Source: Coix lacryma-jobi var. lacryma-jobi (lineage: Eukaryota > Streptophyta > Magnoliopsida > Poales > Poaceae). From it: 64,000 nt of DNA. The stretch lies in assembly GCA_009763385.1 (NCBI GenBank), contig CM019828.1:22515000-22578999 (forward strand), read 5' to 3'. Below the pieces are notes generated by a model. It ran no database searches. It saw nothing but the letters and a program-made list of their open reading frames with translations, and had not been told where the DNA came from. How positions within the stretch are numbered: the first letter of the stretch is position 1; each line of letters opens with the position of its first letter. The translations under genes and the position numbers were made by a program. This document shows positions 56,743 through 64,000 of this stretch, one piece after another.

Positions 56743-58259
56743 GAACGAGGAACACTGATGCTGAAACGAGCTGGACTGCCGCTAAAGGAACTACTGCCGC
56801 TGAATCAAACTGACAACCCAAACTGACAAGGAAGCTCCCCCTGACATGGACACCCAACTGTGCTGTCACTCGTGAGGCTTGGCCTCAATCCGTACCCGCG
56901 GGCTTGGCCCCGGGTTAACTGACACTGCCAACTGCCAAGCTGTCACACAGACTGACTCGCTGCATAGAATAGAGAGGAGATACATATGAATATGTATTCT
57001 AGAGACGAGAGAGACTATGGAAGCAAAGCACGGAGATAAGAGAGGAATCAGCTGAGCTACCTGACGATCGACGAAACGACTGAGAACAGGATGAGACACT
57101 GACGTTCCGGCACCCACGAGTCACGCCAAGGAGGACTGCATGAAAGTTGAGCGAAAATGGGGTCAAAACAAAGATGAACAGCCTTTGGAGCATTCCATCG
57201 AACACCATGAGCGCACAGGATATGTAAGAAGAAGGTGCTCACTGTTGAGGGGCTACCAGCCGAGGAGGAAGTCGCCGAAGAGGGGGAAACGCACGAGGAC
57301 GAGGGAGGAGCGTCGGCGAGCTGTTTGCGGCGAGATCCGGCGAGCGCGGGCGCGGGTGGCTGCGCGGCGAGACTGCGGCTGTCGGCGAGGGTGCAGCGAC
57401 CGGCGGCGGGGTCGCGAGCACTCGGTGGGTGTGGCGAGCGCGGTCGGCGGCTAGGGTTTGGGTGGCGGTGGGCGAGAGCACGGGCGGCGCGGGGAAGACG
57501 ATGGAGGTAGGATGACGAGTGGGGCCAAGATGTTAAAGGAGCATCGGACGCGCTGATGTAAACACATCGGACGCTCCGATGCCTATCCAGAGAGTTCCAG
57601 AACGCCCAAAATCACATCGGACGCGTCCTTTGCCTCGGCATCGGACGCTGGGCAGCGTCCGATGGAGCATCGGATGCTCCGATGGAGACACATCGGATGC
57701 TACCCTGACATTGTTCCAGCCGGAGCTGTCTACAGTGTAGGGCATCGGACGCTAGGGGAGAGTCTGATGCCACATTTTGAGCTGTTTTGAAGATTTCTGT
57801 TGCGGCTCCCTCTCCCAACCAAGTTCCAACTCAAATAAGAGGCAAATAAACACCAGTTGGAACCTAGTATGAGCATCCTCGCATAAACCCTCAATTTTAT
57901 AAATATTTTGCCATAGGCTATATATCATTTTTAGATAAAATAGGCAATAAATCCCGAGGAGTCAACATGTGGCCACCAAAACTAGGGGACTCAACCATTA
58001 GGAGCCTCAAATGCTCCCCTAGCGGTGGACGAACACAGCGGTTGCTCAAAGCTTAACCGAAAAGAAACGACAAAGCAACACACATACATATGCAATGCAA
58101 TACAGAATTTGAATCTAGGTTGCTTGTCAAGTTTCCTCATGGGTAAGCTTCTTCACACGCTTTTTAGGGCGGTTATCTTAACCACGTCTGACAAGCCTAT
58201 GTGCATAGCATAATTTAAACATGGCATATTATACAATGCAATGGAAAGACAACCCCCTT
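56743..58259. other. spacer between accessory frame and pol
   Basis: Holds a palindrome cluster at 57540-57770 and a GC-rich patch at 57230-57510 with overlapping spurious frames. Splice signals for a subgenomic RNA might lie here, but none is proven. Confidence 0.5.
57540..57770. repeat. internal CATCGGACG palindrome cluster
   Basis: About nine occurrences of CATCGGA or TCCGATG words, several as inverted pairs (for example CATCGGACGCTCCGATG at about 57566). They match the cluster in both LTRs although this is the interior of the element. Confidence 0.75.
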
Positions 58260-60473
58260 TCACCTTTTGACAAAGTTACTTAGATCAAGCACATTAAGCT
58301 CACTTCGCAATCTACAAAGAGTGTTTTCATCTAGGGGTTTTGTGAAGATATCCACCAATTGATCTTCGGTTCTAACTCCCTCTAAGGATATATCTTTCTT
58401 TGAAACATGGTCTCTAAGAAAGTGATGACGAATATCTGTGTTTGGTGCGAGAGTGTTGAACCGGGTTGTTAGCAAGCTTAACCGCGCTCTCATTGTCACA
58501 CAACAAAGGTACCCTTTCTAGAACTACACCCTAGTCTAAAAGGGTTTGTTTCATATAAAGGATTTGTGCACTACAAGCACCCGTGGCTATGTATTCTGCC
58601 TCAGCGGTAGACAAGGCCACACTATTTTGCTTTTTCGAACTCCATGAAACTAGTGATCTCCCAAGCAAATGGCACCCTCCGGATGTGCTTTTTCTATCTA
58701 CTTTGCAACCCGCGTAATCCGAATCGGAATACCCAACGAGTTGGAAGTTAGCTCCTTTGGGATACCAAAGGCCAATGCTTGGGGTGTGCTTTAGGTACCT
58801 AAGGATTCTCTTCACCGCTATGAGATGTGATTCCCTAGGATCGGCTTGAAAGCGAGCACACATGCACACACTAAACATGATGTCGGGCCTAGATGCGGTC
58901 AAATATAACAAGCTACCAATCATAGAACGGTAGAGAGTTTGATCAACCGGGTTACCTCCCACATCTAGGTCGAGATGTCCGTTTGTTGGCATTGGAGTCT
59001 TGATAGGTTTGCAATCATCCATGTTGAAGCGCTTGAGGAGGTCTTTTGTATACTTCTCTTGAGATATGAAAGTCCCCTCCTTCAATTGCTTGACTTGAAA
59101 GCCTAGGAAGAATGTGAGCTCGCCAATCATGGACATTTCGGACTCCTTCGACATCAAGTCACCAAATTCCTTGCAATAGGCTTCATTTGTTGACCCGAAG
59201 ATGACATCATCGACGTAGACTTGACAAATGAAGATCTCTCCATCAAGCTTCTTGGTGAATAGTGTGGTGTCGACCTTCCCAATGGTGAAGCCCTTCTCAA
59301 TGAGGAAATCCCAGAGGCGCTCCTACCATGCTCTTGGGGCTTGCTTAAGCCCATATAGCGCCTTGGACAACCTATAAACATGATTAGGATATCTAGGGTC
59401 TTCAAACCCGGGAGGTTGATCAACATAGACTAGTTCATTTATGAAACCATTTAAAATGCACTTTTCACATCCATTTGATATAATTTAATGTCATGATGTG
59501 ATGCATATGCAAGGAGGATACGAATGGCTTCGAGTCTTGCAACCGGCACAAAGGTCTCTCCAAAATCCAAACCTTCAACTTGAGAGAACCCCTTTGCCAC
59601 TAGCCTTGCCTTGTTTCTAACAACCTCGCCTTGATCATCTTGCTTGTTCCTAAACACCCATTTTGTTCCAATGACTCTTGCGCCTTTGGGTCGCTCTTCA
59701 AGTGTCCAAACTTGGTTGCGGGTGAAGTTGTTTAATTCTTCATGCATAGCATTCACCCAATCCGGATCACCTAGAGCTTCATCTACAATGGTAGGCTCAA
59801 CAAGAGACACAAAGGAGTGATGTTCAATAAATAAAGCAAGTTTTTGAGATCGAGTCATTACACCCCTTGTTGGACTCCCTATGATGAGATCTTGAGGATG
59901 GGCTTGTAGTAGAGGAGTAGTTCTTTGATCAACCACATGAGGGGCCACTTGAGGAGCATCAACATCTTGAGCTTGTACCACCATTTGATCATGGGAGACA
60001 TGAGTATCTTCAAATGGCTCTCTCCCATCTTTATCATCATCTTGTGGTACATTAGATGAGGATGGCATGTTGATGACTTGCACATCATCATCATCATCTT
60101 TAGGCTTGATGGCTCCAACCGGCATGCTCTTCATTGCTTCCCTCAATGGTTCATCACCTACATCATCAAGATTTTCATGCTCTCCTTGAGAGCCATTAGA
60201 TTCATCGAATTCTACATCATATGTTTCTTCTACCATCCTGGTGGCATGGTTGAATACTCGATATGCTTTGGACTTCAATGAGTAGCCAACAAGAAAACCA
60301 ATATCACATCGGCGTTGGAACTTCCCTAGGTGTTGGCGCTTCTTGTAGATGTAGCATTTGCACCCAAACACTCTAAAGAATGATATATCCGGCTTCTTGT
60401 TGTTGAGTAGCTCATAGGGGGTCTTGTCAAGGAGACGATGGGGGAACAATCGGTTTGACGCGGTTAAACACAT
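58260..60473 (-). pseudogene. Maximus-like pol: integrase C-terminus, reverse transcriptase, RNase H
   Basis: The piece 60473-59451 begins at the integrase C-terminal part (HRLLDKTPYELLNNKKPD, FRVFGCKCYIYKK). It continues into reverse transcriptase (GTKWVFRNKQDDQGEV, KLYQMDVKSAF) and then loses frame. The active-site region lies in a shifted frame between about 59450 and 59160. 59157-58531 resumes with FFLGFQVKQLKEGTFISQEK and RNase H (YSDSDYAGCKVDRKSTSGG, STAEAEYIATG). 58499-58260 holds the end (EDQLVDIFTKPL). Protease and the integrase core are absent, removed by the deletion near 60450. Confidence 0.9.
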
Positions 60474-60699
60474 CCTTGCAAATGCCTATAAAAAGAATGT
60501 TTTTGGCTTTTGCATTCCATTTTTCATTCTCTTCCTCATGTGGCGTGAGGCTAGTGCCCTCCTTGGGTTTAGGGAACCCGGTTATGGCGGCTTCGCGGCA
60601 TTTCACATCAACCGCTTCTAGGTACGAGTCCATACGGATTTTCCAATATGGAAAGTCGTCTCCCTCGAACATGGGAGGTGGTCCATCACCTCCGGACAT
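60427..60699 (-). pseudogene. Maximus-like gag N-terminal fragment
   Basis: ATG at 60699 lies 34 bp after the primer site and opens MSGGDGPPPMFEGDDFPYWK, the usual start of a Copia gag. About 75 residues further, at DVFNRV, the gag match ends and integrase sequence begins in another frame. Most of gag, including its zinc knuckle, is missing. Confidence 0.85.
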
Positions 60700-60732
60700 C
60701 TTAACTCTATGCGGTTAAGCCTAAATCGAGAG

Positions 60733-60750
60733 CACGAGGCTCTGATACCA
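60733..60750 (-). promoter_or_regulatory. tRNA-iMet-type primer-binding site
   Basis: Minus strand TGGTATCAGAGCCTCGTG starts two bases after the 5' LTR. TGGTATCAGAGC is the established Copia primer site complementary to the 3' end of initiator methionine tRNA. Confidence 0.92.
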
Positions 60751-60752
60751 AT

Positions 60753-62285
60753 TGAAAGGATCAAGATGCCCAAGAGGGGGGTGAATTGGGCTTTTCTAAA
60801 ACTTCTTGCAAGAATTAAAACCTATTAAGCCCAATTAACCCCCTTTGTGCCTAGAAGTGTGTTTCTCTCTATTCTACTGCACAAAAGACCAAGTCTATGC
60901 CACTCCTACTCTAGCAAAGCAATTCAATAGTAAATGAACAACAAGTATAAGCGGAATTGAATTGCTTGAAAGTAAATGCGTAAGTAAAGGAGTAGAGATG
61001 ACAAGACGATCTTTTTGCCGAGGTATCGAGGTGTCGGCACACCCCCTTGTCCTCGTTGGAGCACCCGCGCAAGGGTATCGCTCCCCCTTGATCTGCGCAA
61101 GGATCAAGTGCTCACTACGAGCTGATTCTTCGCCACTCCGGCCCGGTGAATCGCTCGCTAACGGTCACAACTTGGCTTGGGTCATCCACAATGCCTCCGG
61201 ATGATCACCAAGCTCTCCGATCGCCACCAAGCCGTCTAGGTGATGCCGATCACCAAGAGTAACAAGCTAGAACTCTCACTTGACCAAGACAAGGCCAAAG
61301 AGATGGATGGATGCACACTTGCTACTCATTCTCACTAGGAGGTGTCTAATTCTCTCAATTAGCAACTCTCTCAACCTCACTAGGGCTCTTGCACTTTCTC
61401 ACACTCACAATGTGTCTCTCAGCAGATGAAAGTGGCAAGAACACTATAATGGATGAGGGGAAGGAGTATAAATACTCCCCCAACCAGTCATCCAAAAGAG
61501 AACCGAACAGGGCTCACTGCGGGGGCATCGAACGCTCCGATGCTAGGCATCGGACGCGCCGATGACCTCGACCAACGGTCGACTGTACCTTCTTGTCAGA
61601 CCTGTTAAAGGAGCATCGGACGCTGCTGTCCGATGTGGATTTACCCTCTCTGGAACCTCTCTGCATGGACATCGGACGCTGGCCCTCAGCGTCCGATGCC
61701 AGCGTTCGATGCGACCTCCAGTTCACGCGCATGTGAACAGTGGCACGGGCGCGCCCGATGTGAACACATCGGCGCGTCCGATGCCACGCACCAGACTAAA
61801 CCCTAGTCGGGGTGAGCATCGGACGCGCCAGGCCAGCGTCCGATGCCCGTTACAAGGGCAAACTCAACTCGGATCGCGACGCTGCCTTAACGACTTTTGT
61901 TCCTCTCGACATAAGGCATCTCTCTGAGCTTTCTAGGGCTATGAAATAACAAGTGTGCACCACACCTACCTCAATAGACTCATCTAGGTCAAGCTACTGA
62001 TTCACGCTCCCCTTTATAGTACGGCTAAAGGAAAAACAAAGACCTAAGACTACCTAAGTGTCCTCCAACACCATATGACACTTAGCCTAGTCTACCACCG
62101 TCTTCGTCGTCCGTCCTTTGAAAACCGAAATGACATCCATCGCCAGGGGACATGAACTCCATATGCCCGTATCGTCGCCATTACCGTGACCTAACTCAAT
62201 CCTGTTTCTGCAAAACACACGTTAGTCACAGTAATCTTGTGTTTCATCCAATCACCGAAACCCACTAGGGGCCAAGATGCGTTCA
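60753..62285 (-). repeat. 5' LTR of the Maximus-like element
   Basis: 1533 bp, homologous to 52159-53705. It has its own CATCGGACG palindromes at 61525-61850, including a 12-bp stem around GCCCT at 61670-61698. Confidence 0.94.
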
Positions 62286-62290
62286 GTTAT

Positions 62291-63381
62291 GTTCTTTTAC
62301 ATGCAGGATGTAGGCTAGGTACACAAACAAGACAAGCCATGTATAGAGAAGCTGCATAAATATATGTTTTTCCCAACTAGATGTATCATGTTGTGCTTTA
62401 GAAACTATAAATGTAAATGTGTCCTTTTCCATGAGATTGTCGGTTAGATTATGAGAAAGTTTACTCCTTGCGATCTTTTTTGGACATACAAATGCATGAC
62501 GTAAAAGCACATGTTTTTTGCGTGATTTGTCTATTTCTTATAATAACTGTGGTCTAGGCTTGGGCTGTGCAAGTAACTCTATTACATATGGCGAGAAAAT
62601 TTTTCTTAGGCACGCCAACAAACTAGCATGACTAGTATCCTTACCGAAAAAGAATATAATAATTATAGTTTACTATAAATGTCAAGGCCGTGCAGATAGC
62701 CTATATTATGGCCGGCCGTGCATTAGCTGTCTCCTATATAAAAACTTTAGATCTCGTCACGTTGAATCATATATTAAAGTATTCTAGCATGAAGATATTT
62801 TTCTATATTCTAGCATGAGGGAGGTTAAAATATTCTAGCATGAAGATATTTTCTATGTCTCCCATGGCTTCCTAAGAGATAATACGTGATAATTGATATC
62901 TAGATTAAGGGCCTATAGTTATTTGAGAGTACAATAGCATAGTCCATACTATGTGTCCTCGTCCGCTCCAGTCTAACTCTTGATTATGTGAAGGAGACAA
63001 TTTGTCAATTTTTACTATGAATCACTGATAGTGAGCAAAAACAAAAAAGTAATACCATGATGCACAATAGTTTAATCACTTGCAATATGGTAAACTGAAC
63101 TGAAAAAGGAAATTTGAATAATTGAAGAAATAGGTAAGAACTGTTGGAAACTCTGCTCACTATCAGATGGAAGTTGTTTTTTTGGATGAAACTGAATAAT
63201 GATTCCATGAACTTTATCAAAAATAATAATGATTCCATGAATTGATAGTTAAAGAAATAGATAAAAGCTTTTTTTCTCGAAGCCGCAAAAGATGTGCGCC
63301 TCATTGTATTAAGAAAGAGAGTTTGACGAACATACAACGTGCTTATATATAAGAGCGCTGGAGGTCAACACAGCCTTAGCT
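62291..63381. other. anonymous AT-rich DNA right of the Copia element
   Basis: Continues the repeat seen before 52153 (ACATGCAGGATG at 62303). The word ATTCTAGCATGA occurs three times at about 62779-62845. A 110-codon minus-strand frame at 63005-63337 is AT-rich and not supported. Confidence 0.45.
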
Positions 63382-64000
63382 CAGTACGGAAAAATTAATC
63401 TTTGCCGAGTGTTTTTTTCGGGCACTCGGCAAAGAAAAAACACTAGGCAAAGATTTTTTTTTTGCCGAGTGGAAGAAAAAAACACTCGGTAAAGATTCTT
63501 TGCCGAGTGCCAAAAAACACTAGGGAAAGAAATTCTTTGCCGAGTGTTTTTTCCTGACACTCGGCAAAGAAAATCTTTGCCGAGTGTTTTTTTTTTGCAC
63601 TCAGCAAAGAGCTCTTTGTCGAGTGTTTTTTGACACTCGACAAAGCCAGTTTTTTAAATTACATTTTGAAGCAGTAAATTAATCCAAATAAAAAAAATTA
63701 ACTACAAAGTTGTTTAACTTATCAAGATGAATAATTTTTGTTTTGGTGATTTCTTAACTTAAAATAAATTTGTTCACAAATCTTATATATCTCTCTGGTA
63801 GTTTATGAAACTACAAGAGTGATATATAATGTTTGTGAATAATATTAGAACCACAATGTCAGATGCACAAATGGTCAAATAATCAAAATAAACTTTGTAG
63901 ATCTTGACAAGTTATGAAAGTTTGTAGTTGATAACTTTTTAATTTGAAGTCATCTAGTTATGCAAAACTACGTTCGAATTTGAAAATTTTAAAATTCAAA
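63382..64000. mobile_element. CACTA (En/Spm) transposon end, cut by window edge
   Basis: Begins with a degenerate CACTA-type terminus (CAGTACGGAAAAATTAATC) running into TTTGCCGAGTG. At 63400-63650 there are about ten alternating TTTGCCGAGTG and CACTCGGCAAAG words, the subterminal repeats that bind the transposase in this superfamily. The following AT-rich DNA has no frame. The rest of the element lies beyond the window. Confidence 0.72.

Larger units (their letters stand above)
52159..62285 (-). mobile_element. SIRE/Maximus-like Copia element with accessory frame
   Basis: LTRs at 52159-53705 and 60753-62285 start TGAAAGGATCAAGATGCCC and end CCAAGATGCGTTCA on the plus strand. GTTAT flanks the element at 52154-52158 and 62286-62290. 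The coding sense is minus, with a tRNA-iMet-type primer site next to the right LTR and a polypurine tract next to the left LTR. On the minus strand the order is a gag start, a deletion junction, the integrase C-terminus, reverse transcriptase, RNase H, a 1.5-kb spacer, and a long accessory frame. Downstream extra frames are a hallmark of the SIRE/Maximus lineage; that assignment is inference. Confidence 0.93.

Noticed and set aside
63005..63337. 110-codon minus-strand frame rich in Phe/Leu/Ser
   Set aside because: Composition follows AT-rich DNA, and there is no start context, domain or neighbouring exon.

Overview
This window looks like plant nuclear DNA from a grass (Poaceae). The panicoid/Andropogoneae group is likely, but that is inference. 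The signs are Stowaway-type MITEs with CTCCCTCC ends and TA duplications, Tourist-like elements with TAA duplications, SIRE/Maximus-type Copia LTRs, Gypsy elements with LTRs of 1.3-1.6 kb, a long TGTAACACCCC-type solo LTR, and a CACTA end with TTTGCCGAGTG repeats. I see no prokaryotic gene, CRISPR array, tRNA or rRNA.

The only clear host gene is a three-exon class II trehalose-6-phosphate synthase/phosphatase-like gene on the minus strand (5543-9118, 825 codons). It has a Stowaway MITE about 270 bp upstream of its start codon. The rest of 0.8-17.2 kb is intergenic, with MITEs, a diverged 0.75-kb tandem duplication (10.9-12.4 kb) and a GC-rich stretch with no recognisable product.

From 17.2 to 33.2 kb lies a nest of two Gypsy-type elements. 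The outer one (minus strand, 17187-33205, duplication CCAAA) keeps gag and protease but has no reverse transcriptase or integrase. Downstream of protease it carries two tandem, spliced, opposite-strand genes for coiled-coil-like proteins, plus a dispersed family of short hairpins. A young gag-only element (plus strand, 23541-29919, duplication ATAGC) sits inside its gag. Its two LTRs differ by one substitution and one C-run indel.

From 33.8 to 43.5 kb is a decayed Copia element. Its 3' LTR is split by a 3.46-kb solo LTR (39874-43338, duplication CCGAC) that holds a tandem array of hairpins whose stems covary. From 44.2 to 46.7 kb is a MITE cluster: two abutting Tourist-like elements, then a Stowaway nested in a Stowaway, then a third Stowaway.

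From 46.7 to 62.3 kb is anonymous repetitive DNA interrupted by a minus-strand SIRE/Maximus-like Copia element (52159-62285, duplication GTTAT). Its gag and pol are fused by deletion and broken, but a large accessory reading frame (54147-56714) downstream of pol is still open. The right edge holds the start of a CACTA-type end.

One theme recurs: at least six unrelated elements here carry repeated short palindromes or hairpins in non-coding sequence. In two of them the paired arms change together between copies, which suggests that folding or palindromy is kept rather than the exact sequence. The best candidate for something under-described is the pair of spliced antisense genes inside the outer Gypsy element.
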